From Verrucomicrobiia bacterium (GTDB lineage: Bacteria; Verrucomicrobiota; Verrucomicrobiia; Palsa-1439), in NCBI GenBank assembly GCA_035577545.1, contig DATLVI010000017.1, positions 116,640-180,639 on the forward strand: DNA of 64,000 bases. Direction: 5' to 3'. Below, in pieces: positions 18,965 through 27,880 of this stretch (positions within the stretch are counted from its first letter, which is position 1; each line of letters starts with the position of its first letter). The notes under the pieces were generated by a model. It was not told the DNA's origin and did no database searches. It saw only the letters and a list, made by a program, of their open reading frames with translations. Both the position numbers and the translations under genes were made by a program.

Positions 18965-20830
18965 ATGAATAAACACGCAAATACCTCGGCCAAGAGCCGG
19001 GCGAAAACTGCCGCGCCGATTGTCGAACTCGGCGCTGAATCGCACGCGCCCATGCGCGGTGCGGATATCCTCGTCAAATGCCTCGAACGCGAGGGTGTGG
19101 ACGCAGTGTTTGCGTATCCCGGCGGCGCGAGCATGGAGATGCACCAGGCGCTGACCCGCTCGAAGATCATTCGCACGGTTTTGCCGCGCCACGAGCAGGG
19201 GGGCGCGTTCGCCGCCGAGGGTTACGCCCGCGCGAGCGGCAAATGCGGCGTCGCCATTGCCACCAGCGGGCCCGGCGCAACGAACCTGGTCACGGGCGTT
19301 GCCGACGCCTACATGGATTCGATTCCGCTGATTTTGATCACGGGCCAGGTTCCGCGGCCAATGATCGGCAAGGGCGCGTTCCAAGAGACGGATGTATTTG
19401 GTCTGGCGTTGCCCATCGTCAAGCACAGTTACCTCGTCATGAACGTCGAGGACATCCCGCGCGTCGTCAAAGAGGCGTTCTATATCGCGAACACAGGTCG
19501 GCCCGGTCCGGTCTGGATCGATATCCCGAAGGACGTGCAGCAGAGCATGTGTAAGCCGGTTTACCCCGAGAAGATCAATCTGCGCGGGTACAATCCGGAC
19601 AAGAAGATCAGCGACATCGCGGTCAACGAGATCGCCGGGCTCATTGAAAAGAGCGAACGCCCTGTCATCTACGCGGGCGGCGGCATCATCTCATCCAACG
19701 CACACGAGGAACTGCTGGCGTTCGTTGAGAAAACGGGCATCCCGATCGCCACGACGTTGATGGGCATCGGCGCGATTCCGACCGACCACGAACTTTCGAT
19801 GAGCTGGCTGGGCATGCACGGCACTGTCACCGCGAATTATGCGGTCGACAAATCCGATTTGCTGTTGGCGCTCGGCGTCCGTTTTGACGACCGCGTCACC
19901 GGCAAGGTCAGCGAGTTCGCCAAGCACGGGACCATCGTCCACATCGACGTCGACCCGAGTGAGATCAACAAGAACAAGGTCGCGCATCTGCCGATCGTCA
20001 GCGACATCAAGTACGCGTTGCAACAACTCAACCGGGTTGTCAAAGGCAAGCAACAGTTCAAGGCGTGGCACACGCAGATCGCGGAGTGGAAGAAGCAGTA
20101 CCCCTTCCGCTATCGCGTTACCGATGAGGTCTTGAAATCGCAATACGTCCGCGATTTCCTCAAGGGCGACGTCAACGAGATCGTCATGCCGCAGTATGTG
20201 GTCGAGTTGCTCAGCGAATTAACCAAGGGCGAGGCGATCCTCACCACGGGCGTCGGCCAGCACCAGATGTGGGCGGGACAGTATTACAAGTTCAAGCATC
20301 CGCGCTCGTTCCTGACATCGGCGGGGCTCGGCGCGATGGGCTACGGCTATCCCGCGGCGATGGGCGCGAAGGTCGCGTTCCCCAACAAGGAGGTCGTGGA
20401 CATCGACGGCGACGGGTCATTTTTGATGAACATCCAGGAGTTGGCGACGGCGCACATCGAGCGGATCGCGGCGAAGGCGCTGGTCCTCAACAACCAGCAT
20501 CTCGGCATGGTTGTGCAGTGGGAAGATCGTTTTTATGATTCGAACCGTGGCCACACCTATCTCGGCGACCCGCAAAACCCGCACAAGGTTTACCCGGACT
20601 ACGTCGCGATCGCGAAGGGCTTCAACGTTCCCGCCGAACGCGTGACGCGCAAGAGCGAATTACGCGCGGCGATGAAGCGGATGCTGGAGTCGAAGGAGCC
20701 GTACGTCCTCGATGTCATTGTGCCTTTCACGGAGCACGTGCTGCCGATGATTCCGTCCGGCAAGACGGTCAAGGACATCATCATCGAAAAAGATGCGAAG
20801 CCCGTTCTCGGCACCAATCTCGGGCTGTAA
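18965..20830 (+). CDS. ilvB: Acetolactate synthase, large (catalytic) subunit
   Basis: About 621 residues. A thiamine-diphosphate enzyme that condenses two pyruvates (or pyruvate with 2-oxobutyrate) in valine, leucine and isoleucine synthesis. Visible are [31 protein letters not shown] with the catalytic glutamate region, [20 protein letters not shown], and the TPP-binding stretch [17 protein letters not shown] near residues 501-517. The start [10 protein letters not shown] was chosen because an AGAAGGA sequence lies about 12 nt upstream and the frame's earlier ATG adds an atypical leader. A poorly conserved 30-residue N-terminal tail precedes the PYR domain. No ilvN regulatory subunit is adjacent. 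Confidence 0.93.
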   Translation: MNKHANTSAKSRAKTAAPIVELGAESHAPMRGADILVKCLEREGVDAVFAYPGGASMEMHQALTRSKIIRTVLPRHEQGGAFAAEGYARASGKCGVAIATSGPGATNLVTGVADAYMDSIPLILITGQVPRPMIGKGAFQETDVFGLALPIVKHSYLVMNVEDIPRVVKEAFYIANTGRPGPVWIDIPKDVQQSMCKPVYPEKINLRGYNPDKKISDIAVNEIAGLIEKSERPVIYAGGGIISSNAHEELLAFVEKTGIPIATTLMGIGAIPTDHELSMSWLGMHGTVTANYAVDKSDLLLALGVRFDDRVTGKVSEFAKHGTIVHIDVDPSEINKNKVAHLPIVSDIKYALQQLNRVVKGKQQFKAWHTQIAEWKKQYPFRYRVTDEVLKSQYVRDFLKGDVNEIVMPQYVVELLSELTKGEAILTTGVGQHQMWAGQYYKFKHPRSFLTSAGLGAMGYGYPAAMGAKVAFPNKEVVDIDGDGSFLMNIQELATAHIERIAAKALVLNNQHLGMVVQWEDRFYDSNRGHTYLGDPQNPHKVYPDYVAIAKGFNVPAERVTRKSELRAAMKRMLESKEPYVLDVIVPFTEHVLPMIPSGKTVKDIIIEKDAKPVLGTNLGL

Positions 20831-20899
20831 CCGGCAGAGTTTGCTGTTCGCGCACGGTTTTTGTGGTCGGGACTGCCGCCACTCGGTACAATCTGCACA

Positions 20900-22648
20900 A
20901 TGGATCGACCATGGATTCGGACAACGCTCGTGTTGTGTGTGTTTGCCGCAATCTTCATTGCGCTGACTGTCAGCAGCTACACACAGCATTCTGCGACTGT
21001 TGACGAGCCACAACATTTGACCGCCGGCTACACGGCGCTCCGCCTCCACGATTACCGTCTCGACCCGGAACATCCGCCGTTCCTGCGCTTGTGGGCTGCG
21101 CTGCCGTTGTTGGCCATGCCCGACGTGCGGCTCGATACCAATACCGTCTCGTGGCAGACGGGGCAGGCCTGGGATTTCAGCCATCACTTCCTTTACGAGA
21201 TCAACGATGCCGACCACCTGCTCTATCGCGCCCGGTTCATGACTGTCCTGCTCGGCATCGTGTTGGGCGTGCTCGTCTTTAGTTGGGCGAAGGAACTCTT
21301 CGGCTTTTGGACGGCAGCCGCCGTCCTCACGCTGTACTGCCTCGAACCGAATATTCTCGCCCACTCCGGCATGGTAACGACGGACCTCGGTGTGACCTGC
21401 TTCATCTTCGGCGCGCTCTACTTCCTCTGGCGCCTGTCCCGTATGTTGACCATCAGCAACGTCGCGGGCCTGGCCATCTTTTTCGCGCTCGCGCAAGTTT
21501 CCAAATTCTCCGGGCTGGTGCTCGGGCCGATTGTTGCGCTGCTGTTAGTGCTGCGCTTTCTGCGCCGAGCCGCCTGGCCCCACCAGTTTGGCAGCCGAGG
21601 CGAACTCCGCTCGCTTCGGGCCAAGCTGCTCACGATGGTCGCCATCGTTTTGCTCCTGGCGGTCAGCTCGTACATCGCTGTCTGGGCAGTTTACGACTTC
21701 CACTACGGCCCGACGGTCCCCGGCGCCGACCTCATTCTCTTGCAGAAGAACCCGCAACTCCTCGACCGTGTGCGTACCACGTGGGTCATCGCCAATTGGT
21801 TCGACGAACATCGGCTCCTGCCAGACACCTATGCGCGCAGTCTGGTCCTCGCCCAGGTAAAGGCCCAGCGACGCTCGGCCTATCTGGCGGGCGAATTCAG
21901 TCGCACCGGTTGGTGGTATTATTTTCCCGTGGCATTCCTGGTGAAGACATCGCTTACCGTGCTTTTCCTTTTTACTTGCGGTCTGGTACTCAGCATGAAA
22001 ACACGCACCCGCTGGAAGAGTGAGGACGCATTTATCGTTCTGCCAATGCTAATCTATCTTGGGGTCGCGATGATGGCGCATCTCAACATCGGTCTGCGCC
22101 ACCTCCTACCCATCTACCCGTTGGCCCTGTTGGTCTGCGGATTTACCCTGGAAGAAATGCGCGTACGGTGGCGTCCCCTTTTCCTCCTGGCGCCCATTGC
22201 GGTGGCCTCTGTCGAACTTGCCCTAGTCTATCCTCATTACCTGGCGTTCTTCAATCAACTCATCCGCGGACCCGCAAACGGCCATCTGGTACTGCTCGAC
22301 TCCAACCTCGATTGGGGCCAGGATCTCAAGCCCCTGAGGCGCTGGATGGACGCGCACCATGTCGAAGAGATCAACCTCAGTTATTTCGGCACGGCGGATC
22401 CTGCCTACTACGGGATTCGCGGCGCACGATTGCTGGGGTCGCCGTCGTTCCTGGGGGCGCAAATTACGGAGCCGCGTCTGCCCGGCTATGTTGCCGTGAG
22501 CGTACAGAATCTGCACGGCGTGCGGCAGGACGAATCGCAGCGTGAATTCTATGCGCCTTTGTTGGAGCGGGAGCCAACTGCCACCATTGGTTACTCGATT
22601 CACGTCTATTGGGTCGAAACCAATTGGTGGTACAATTCGCGGCCATGA
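20900..22648 (+). CDS. Membrane glycosyltransferase, GT-C fold (ArnT/PMT-like, polyprenyl-phosphate-sugar dependent), paralogue 1
   Basis: About 582 residues with many membrane helices. The acidic pair after the first helix, ATVDEPQHLTAGY (Asp35-Glu36), and DPEHPPFLRLWAALP are the catalytic-loop signatures of GT39/GT83-like enzymes that move a sugar from a lipid carrier to an acceptor outside the membrane. A C-terminal region LLDSNLDWGQDLKPL and INLSYFGTADPAYYGI is shared with the next gene. MDRPW at 20900 was preferred to an ATG 39 bp upstream because it aligns with the paralogue's start. It ends by overlapping the second copy's start as ATGA. Acceptor unknown. Confidence 0.85.
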   Translation: MDRPWIRTTLVLCVFAAIFIALTVSSYTQHSATVDEPQHLTAGYTALRLHDYRLDPEHPPFLRLWAALPLLAMPDVRLDTNTVSWQTGQAWDFSHHFLYEINDADHLLYRARFMTVLLGIVLGVLVFSWAKELFGFWTAAAVLTLYCLEPNILAHSGMVTTDLGVTCFIFGALYFLWRLSRMLTISNVAGLAIFFALAQVSKFSGLVLGPIVALLLVLRFLRRAAWPHQFGSRGELRSLRAKLLTMVAIVLLLAVSSYIAVWAVYDFHYGPTVPGADLILLQKNPQLLDRVRTTWVIANWFDEHRLLPDTYARSLVLAQVKAQRRSAYLAGEFSRTGWWYYFPVAFLVKTSLTVLFLFTCGLVLSMKTRTRWKSEDAFIVLPMLIYLGVAMMAHLNIGLRHLLPIYPLALLVCGFTLEEMRVRWRPLFLLAPIAVASVELALVYPHYLAFFNQLIRGPANGHLVLLDSNLDWGQDLKPLRRWMDAHHVEEINLSYFGTADPAYYGIRGARLLGSPSFLGAQITEPRLPGYVAVSVQNLHGVRQDESQREFYAPLLEREPTATIGYSIHVYWVETNWWYNSRP

Positions 22649-24411
22649 ACGTCCCCGAATGGCGTCGCTCCGCCATCACTTTGCTCGTCTTCGCGGCTGT
22701 TTTCATTGCCCTGACCGTCAGCAGCTACACGCGTGAGTCGGCAACCTGGGATGAACCGCAACACGTGGTCGCGGGATACAACGCCCTCCGGTTTCACGAC
22801 TATCGCACTGATCCGGAGCATCCGCCCTTCATCCGTATGTGGGCTGCCTTGCCGCTCCTGGCAGTGAATGACATCAAAGTGGACCGCTCGAAGATCGACC
22901 AAACTACGCCCTATTCATGGGTGACGCAGGGGCAGTTCTTCTTCTGCCACGACGTATTTTATGTCGCGAACGATGCCGACCGCCTCTTGTACCTGGCGCG
23001 GTTTATGATCGTGGTGCTGGGCGTATTGCTGGGCGTATTGCTGTTCTGTTGGACCCGCGAACTACTGGGGTTCTGGCCCGCTACGATGGTGTTGGGGTTG
23101 TACACTGTTGAACCGAATCTCCTGGCTCATGCGCGTCTGGTCACAACTGATTTTGGTGTGACCTGTTTCATCTTTGGCACAATGTATTTCCTCTGGCGGA
23201 CGACGCGGTTGTTGAGTTTCAGTAACCTGTGCGGACTGGCCGGGTTCTTCGTGCTCGCTCAGGTCAGCAAATTCTCGGCACTCTTACTCGGCCCGATTGT
23301 TCTGGCATTGCTCGTGGTGCGCACCTTCCAGGAAAAACCATGGGTGGTGTCTCTTGGCCGGCAATCGGTTGCGCGCAATCGTGTGGGAAAACTGGCAATC
23401 ACGTTGTCTATCGTTGCCATGCTCGCCGCTGCAACGTGGTTGGCAATTTGGGCAGTCTACGACTTCCGCTACCTTCCCTCGGCTTCTCCCACCTGGCGTT
23501 GGGATTTCCAACAGGATCCCATTATTCTTCAACGTGCCCCGCTGCTCGCGAAGGCTGTCGGGTGGGTTGATGAACATCGGCTGCTGCCAAACGCGTATGT
23601 CCAGGGCTTCCTGCTCGGGCAGGTGAAGGCACAGAAGCGCAGCGGGTTCTTCGCGGGCACCTACAGCATCAAAGGCTGGTGGTATTTCTTCCCAGTGGCA
23701 TTCCTTATCAAGACTCCCATTGCCGTGATCCTGCTCTTCTTCACTGGCGTCGTGCTTTGCGCGGTGCGCTGGCGACGTTTTCTCGATCACAATGCGTACG
23801 TGCTCTTGCCGCTCGCCGCATTTCTGGGAGCGGCGATGATGATGAACCTGAATATTGGCGTTCGTCACATCCTACCCATCCAGCCGCTGGTGTTGCTGTT
23901 GGCGGGCAACGCCACCGCGGAATTATACGCCAGCCAACGGAAACCCCTGCGCATGCTGCTGGGCACGCTCGGTCTCCTGGCCGTTACGGAACTCGCGTTC
24001 GTCTGCCCACACTATCTCGCCTTCTTTAACCAATTCGCCGGCGGCCCGCGAAATGGACACGAATATCTCGTCGATTCCAACCTTGATTGGGGACAGGATT
24101 TGAAGAGTCTAAAACATTGGATGGACGAGCACGAAGTGCGACACATCAACTTGAGCTATTTCGGCACGGCGGACCCTGCCTATTACAAGATCGATTGCAC
24201 CTACCTTCCCGGTGGTGCGTTTTTTGACGAGCCATTGGTGAGAAATCCACAACTACCGGGCTTCGTCGCCGTGAGTGTCACCAACCTCCGTGGTGTTTAT
24301 TTTTCGGAACGCTCGCGAAACATTTACCAAGGGTTGCTGGAGACGGCACCGGTCGCGGTGATTGGTTATTCGATCTATGTGTACCAGGTCGAGCGTCCGT
24401 GGTGGCAGTAG
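22645..24411 (+). CDS. Membrane glycosyltransferase, GT-C fold (ArnT/PMT-like), paralogue 2
   Basis: About 588 residues, clearly a tandem duplicate of the preceding gene: both share FIALTVSSYT near the N-terminus, the WDEPQHVVAGY/VDEPQHLTAGY catalytic loop (Asp36-Glu37 here), DPEHPPFxRxWAALPLL, VTTDFGVTCFIFG, and SNLDWGQDLK near the end. The ATGA overlap with paralogue 1 implies coupled translation. The two have diverged in the central loops (about residues 240-300), so acceptor or sugar preference may differ. Converges with the DUF151 gene 4 bp downstream. Confidence 0.85.
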   Translation: MNVPEWRRSAITLLVFAAVFIALTVSSYTRESATWDEPQHVVAGYNALRFHDYRTDPEHPPFIRMWAALPLLAVNDIKVDRSKIDQTTPYSWVTQGQFFFCHDVFYVANDADRLLYLARFMIVVLGVLLGVLLFCWTRELLGFWPATMVLGLYTVEPNLLAHARLVTTDFGVTCFIFGTMYFLWRTTRLLSFSNLCGLAGFFVLAQVSKFSALLLGPIVLALLVVRTFQEKPWVVSLGRQSVARNRVGKLAITLSIVAMLAAATWLAIWAVYDFRYLPSASPTWRWDFQQDPIILQRAPLLAKAVGWVDEHRLLPNAYVQGFLLGQVKAQKRSGFFAGTYSIKGWWYFFPVAFLIKTPIAVILLFFTGVVLCAVRWRRFLDHNAYVLLPLAAFLGAAMMMNLNIGVRHILPIQPLVLLLAGNATAELYASQRKPLRMLLGTLGLLAVTELAFVCPHYLAFFNQFAGGPRNGHEYLVDSNLDWGQDLKSLKHWMDEHEVRHINLSYFGTADPAYYKIDCTYLPGGAFFDEPLVRNPQLPGFVAVSVTNLRGVYFSERSRNIYQGLLETAPVAVIGYSIYVYQVERPWWQ

Positions 24412-24415
24412 AGGC

Positions 24416-24898
24416 TTACTCGGTCTGTCCTTCTTCACCCTGCTCGGTGAATTCGTCGCCACCCTCCTGCTTCATGCGCTTGAGTACCTCCGACATGTCT
24501 TCGACCGCGCTGAATACCTTGGTCGCGACATAGATGGGGCTCTTCTGCTGGACAGCCAGCGCGATGCAGTCACTCGGGCGGGAATCGATCTCCAGGATTT
24601 TCTTGCCAAGTTCGTTTTCTGCGCGCAGCACGAGGCGCGCGTAATACGTACTGTTCTTGAGGTCGTTAATAACGATGCGCTCTACTTTTACCCCCAGCCC
24701 GGTGAAAATGTGACCGATGAGATCGTGGGTCAGCGGGCGCTCCTTTGGAGTGCTGCGCAGGAACATCGTGATGGCCGCGCCCACGCTATGGTCCACGTAA
24801 ATGACAAACGTCTTCTCGTCGTTGCCTACAAAGACAGCGCAGCCGTTGGTTGTCGGCAGCACGCCCTTCACCTGGACTTCAACAACGTCGTTCTTCAC
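24416..24898 (-). CDS. Bifunctional nuclease family protein (DUF151)
   Basis: 160 residues with the DUF151/BFN pattern: VEVQVKGVLPTTNGCAVFVG, RPLTHDLIGHIFTGLG, STYYARLVL and DSRPSDCIALAVQQKSPIYV. Members related to plant BFN have reported RNase and DNase activity; the bacterial role is not settled. The last ~30 residues are very acidic (Glu-rich). It lies 51 bp downstream of the arginine decarboxylase gene on the same strand; a functional link is not evident. Confidence 0.88.
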   Translation of the reverse strand: MKNDVVEVQVKGVLPTTNGCAVFVGNDEKTFVIYVDHSVGAAITMFLRSTPKERPLTHDLIGHIFTGLGVKVERIVINDLKNSTYYARLVLRAENELGKKILEIDSRPSDCIALAVQQKSPIYVATKVFSAVEDMSEVLKRMKQEGGDEFTEQGEEGQTE

Positions 24899-24949
24899 GG
24901 GGGTATCTTAAATGCCTTTCTGCGGAAAGGCAAACCGCTCTCAGCACGA

Positions 24950-25498
24950 TTAGAAGAGGCAAATTGCAGCCGTGATTACTGTGGAATACTGGCCCTGGGG
25001 ATGGCCGACCGCCGTCTGGGTGCAATTGCTGGTACGCACGATCTTACCGCTCATCCGAAACACCTGCTCTTTCTCATCCCAACTGGCGTCCTCATTAAAA
25101 TCCACGCCCAGCGTCGTGCCCAGCATGGCCGCCGCCATGTCCTCGGAAAAATTGCCCGCCGTGGTGTCGTTCATGCCATACGCGTGCAATTCGCTAAGGT
25201 AGCCGTACGCATCCTCATCGGCGGGTTGGGCCACGCCGATCGATGCCGCAATGAGTCGATGCGGCTCATTCGTGGAAAGACGCGCGATGACGGCGAAGGT
25301 GATCTGCCCGGGCTGCAGTAGTTGCTCGCCCTGCTTGCGGGAGATGATCTTGCAGCGCGGCGGCAAGATGCTCGATACAGTCACGAGGTTGCACTTCTCG
25401 ATACCCGCATCGCGTAACGCCAATTCGAAGCTGCGCAGCTCGTGCTTGTGAGTCCCGACGCCTTTGGTCAAGAATATCTTCGATGGAACAAAATGCAT
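24950..25498 (-). CDS. pdaD: Pyruvoyl-dependent arginine decarboxylase proenzyme
   Basis: About 182 residues from [15 protein letters not shown], chosen over an ATG 36 bp upstream because it matches the family start. Makes agmatine and CO2 from arginine. The self-cleavage site is VSSILPP (Ser42-Ser43), where serinolysis creates the pyruvoyl cofactor; conserved [14 protein letters not shown] and [14 protein letters not shown] are present. Known from archaea and as AaxB in Chlamydiae. It is divergent from aguB and aguA, which take agmatine on to putrescine, so polyamine synthesis is the likely role. The ending ITAAICLF is complete. Confidence 0.92.
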   Translation of the reverse strand: MHFVPSKIFLTKGVGTHKHELRSFELALRDAGIEKCNLVTVSSILPPRCKIISRKQGEQLLQPGQITFAVIARLSTNEPHRLIAASIGVAQPADEDAYGYLSELHAYGMNDTTAGNFSEDMAAAMLGTTLGVDFNEDASWDEKEQVFRMSGKIVRTSNCTQTAVGHPQGQYSTVITAAICLF

Positions 25499-25533
25499 GT
25501 GGTTATTTCTCGCCTCCGGGCGGAAGAGAAACA

Positions 25534-25559
25534 AATTTCTTGCAGCAATGCAAGAAATT
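25534..25559. promoter_or_regulatory. Perfect 11-bp inverted repeat in the pdaD/aguB divergent promoter region (operator candidate)
   Basis: AATTTCTTGCA and TGCAAGAAATT separated by GCAA, a perfect palindrome lying 36 bp upstream of pdaD and 27 bp upstream of aguB. In an 87-bp divergent intergenic space this is where a shared dimeric repressor or activator would bind. It could also fold as an RNA hairpin in either leader. No regulator gene is adjacent. Confidence 0.5.
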
Positions 25560-25585
25560 CATCATGGTTCTGAAGAATTTTTTAC

Positions 25586-26461
25586 ATGCCAACCAAGACA
25601 CAGATCGTCACGATCGGCCTCATTCAGATGCGTTGCATGTCCCAACCGCAGGCAAATCTGCGGAAGGGACTTGCCCTCGTCGCGAAAGCGGCGAGACGCG
25701 GCGCTCGAATAATCTGTCTGCCGGAGCTCTTTCGCTCGCTGTATTTTTGCCAAACAGAAGATCACAGTCAGTTTGCGCTCGCCGAACCGATTCCCGGTCC
25801 CACGACCACTGCGCTCGCAAAGGCCGCGCGCCAGCATCACGTCACCATTGTGGGCTCGGTTTTCGAGAAGCGCTCGGCAGGCGTTTACCACAACACCGCC
25901 GTCGTCCTCAACGCCCAAGGCAAGCTCGTGGGCAAGTACCGCAAGATGCACATTCCTGACGATCCCCTGTACTACGAGAAATTCTATTTCACTCCTGGCG
26001 ACCTCGGTTTTCAATCATTCGCAACCAAGCATGCCAATATCGGCACGCTCGTTTGTTGGGATCAATGGTATCCCGAAGGCGCCCGGCTCACCGCGTTGAA
26101 AGGCGCGCAAATTCTCTTCTACCCGACGGCTATTGGTTGGCACCGTAAAGAAAAGGCGCAATTCGGGAAGAAGCAGCATGAAGCATGGGTTACCATCCAG
26201 CGCTCCCACGCCATCGCCAACGGTGTGTTTGTGGCCGCGCCCAACCGCATCGGACGGGAAGGTACGGTAGAGTTCTGGGGTGGCTCGTTCGTTTGCGATC
26301 CATTCGGCGAGATAATCGCCGAGGCCAGCCACGACAAGGAGGAAGTACTCGTTACGAAATGCGACCTCCGCAGAATTGAGGAAACGCGCCAGCATTGGCC
26401 ATTCCTCCGGGATCGCCGCATCGACGCCTACGGCGGCATCACTCAACGTCTTCTCGACTAA
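25586..26461 (+). CDS. aguB: N-carbamoylputrescine amidase
   Basis: 291 residues of the nitrilase superfamily. Hydrolyses N-carbamoylputrescine to putrescine, CO2 and ammonia. The catalytic triad is visible: Glu47 (CLPELF), Lys120 (KYRKMHIPDD) and Cys157 (LVCWDQWYPE). HIPDDPLYYEKFYFTPGD is the segment that separates AguB enzymes from other nitrilases. The stop overlaps the aguA start as TAATG, so the two are coupled. The frame starts 27 bp after the palindrome shared with pdaD. Confidence 0.95.
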   Translation: MPTKTQIVTIGLIQMRCMSQPQANLRKGLALVAKAARRGARIICLPELFRSLYFCQTEDHSQFALAEPIPGPTTTALAKAARQHHVTIVGSVFEKRSAGVYHNTAVVLNAQGKLVGKYRKMHIPDDPLYYEKFYFTPGDLGFQSFATKHANIGTLVCWDQWYPEGARLTALKGAQILFYPTAIGWHRKEKAQFGKKQHEAWVTIQRSHAIANGVFVAAPNRIGREGTVEFWGGSFVCDPFGEIIAEASHDKEEVLVTKCDLRRIEETRQHWPFLRDRRIDAYGGITQRLLD

Positions 26462-27492
26462 TGCCCGCGAAAACGCCACGCGAACTCGGCTATCGAATGC
26501 CCGCCGAGTGGCAACCGCACGCGGCAACCTGGCTGAGTTGGCCACGGCCTGACGGCATTAGCTTTCCCGACCGCTATCCGGAAGCGCTCCCGACGCTGGG
26601 CGAAATGGTCCGAACATTGGCGCCTCATGAGCGTATCGATATCAATGTCCGCGACGAGGGAGTCGAAGCCATTGCACGCGAGGCCATCGGCAACGTCAGA
26701 AATATCTTCTACCATCACATTCCCTCGTATGAACCATGGTGCCGCGACCATGGGCCCATTTTTGTGAAGCGCGGCCACGAACTCGCCATCGTGGACTGGG
26801 ACTACAACGCTTGGGGCAGCAAATATCCGCCGTATGACGACGATGATGCGGTGCCGCGACGCGTCGCTGAGTCCTTGGGTTTGCCGGTGTTTAGCCCCGG
26901 CATCGTGATGGAAGGGGGCGCCCTTGACGTCAACGGCGTAGGAACTTTACTGACCACCGAGTCCTGCCTGCTCAATCCCAATCGCAATCCGCATCTCAAA
27001 AAGCAGCAAATCGAGCAGTATCTCCGCGATTACCTTGGCATCACCAACATCCTGTGGCTCGGGGATGGAATCGCCGGCGACGACACGGACGGGCATGTGG
27101 ACGATCTCGCACGGTTCGTAAACCCGACCACCGTTGTTACCGTCGTTGAGCCGGATCCGCAGGACGACAACTATTGGCCGCTGCAAGAGAATCGGAAACG
27201 GCTCCAGGCAATGCGCGATCAGGATGGAAACCCTTTGCGGGTTGTCGAACTGCCGATGCCGGGTGTGATCGAATATGATGGCCAGCGGTTGCCAGCAAGC
27301 TACGCGAATTTCTATATCGCGAATGGGGTGGTTCTGCTGCCGACGTATTGCAATCCGAAAACCGATACGACCGCAAGAGAGACGCTACAGAGGATCTTTG
27401 TGGACCGACGCGTGGTAGGTATCGACAGCACAAACCTGATTTGGGGACTCGGATCCTTCCACTGCCTCACGCAGCAACAGCCCGCAAGCTAG
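26461..27492 (+). CDS. aguA: Agmatine deiminase
   Basis: 343 residues from the ATG that overlaps the aguB stop (an in-frame upstream ATG would lie inside aguB and adds an atypical leader). A guanidine-modifying enzyme turning agmatine into N-carbamoylputrescine and ammonia. Motifs are MPAEWQPHAATWLSWP, WCRDHGPIFV (93-102), DDTDGHVDDLARF (His212) and the nucleophile region GSFHCLTQQQP with Cys335; family members usually read GNIHCIT or similar, so the Ser-Phe is a mild variant. With pdaD and aguB it completes arginine to putrescine. Confidence 0.95.
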   Translation: MPAKTPRELGYRMPAEWQPHAATWLSWPRPDGISFPDRYPEALPTLGEMVRTLAPHERIDINVRDEGVEAIAREAIGNVRNIFYHHIPSYEPWCRDHGPIFVKRGHELAIVDWDYNAWGSKYPPYDDDDAVPRRVAESLGLPVFSPGIVMEGGALDVNGVGTLLTTESCLLNPNRNPHLKKQQIEQYLRDYLGITNILWLGDGIAGDDTDGHVDDLARFVNPTTVVTVVEPDPQDDNYWPLQENRKRLQAMRDQDGNPLRVVELPMPGVIEYDGQRLPASYANFYIANGVVLLPTYCNPKTDTTARETLQRIFVDRRVVGIDSTNLIWGLGSFHCLTQQQPAS

Positions 27493-27506
27493 CTACGGTT
27501 CCAGAA

Positions 27507-27683
27507 CTACGGTCCAAATCCGTCATTGACGGTCGAAACCATGTTGTTCGTCTTGCCACCGATGCTTTGTAGAATAACTACTGCTGCAATCGAGACGAGA
27601 AAGAGAAGGACAGCATATTCCGTCAGACTCGCGCCTGACCTCTTCTTTAGCGTTCTGCGCAACTTCTGTGGCCGTGTGTTCAT
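27507..27683 (-). CDS. flp: Flp-type pilin precursor
   Basis: 58 residues, a short gene easily missed. A basic leader ending KKRSG is followed by ASLTEYAVLLFLVSIAAVVIL, matching the Flp rule G-(X4)-E-Y at the prepilin peptidase site (cleavage after Gly17, Glu22 and Tyr23), then GGKTNNMVSTVNDGF as in Flp pilins. The mature protein would be 41 residues. No tad/cpa assembly genes or prepilin peptidase lie in the window, so it is a lone pilin; it may be assembled by machinery elsewhere. It lies about 200 bp downstream of the EVE gene. Confidence 0.8.
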   Translation of the reverse strand: MNTRPQKLRRTLKKRSGASLTEYAVLLFLVSIAAVVILQSIGGKTNNMVSTVNDGFGP

Positions 27684-27880
27684 TTATCCAACACCGTGAT
27701 TCCTACGAAAACCTCACCTTAATCATACAGCCTTTATCGAGAATTGCCAACAAATTCGATTGTTTCGGACGAATGTGATTCTTGGAACGAGAAATACCCG
27801 ATTCTGCCCTAATGGCTTGGTGTCCATCAATTTGCTGTCGTTCTTAACAAAACGACGGTTACCACCACTGGCAGGGAACG

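Noticed and set aside
27837..27856. Hairpin GTCGTT / AACGAC after the EVE gene
   Set aside because: Short stem, 8-nt loop and no U-tract; not enough to call a terminator.
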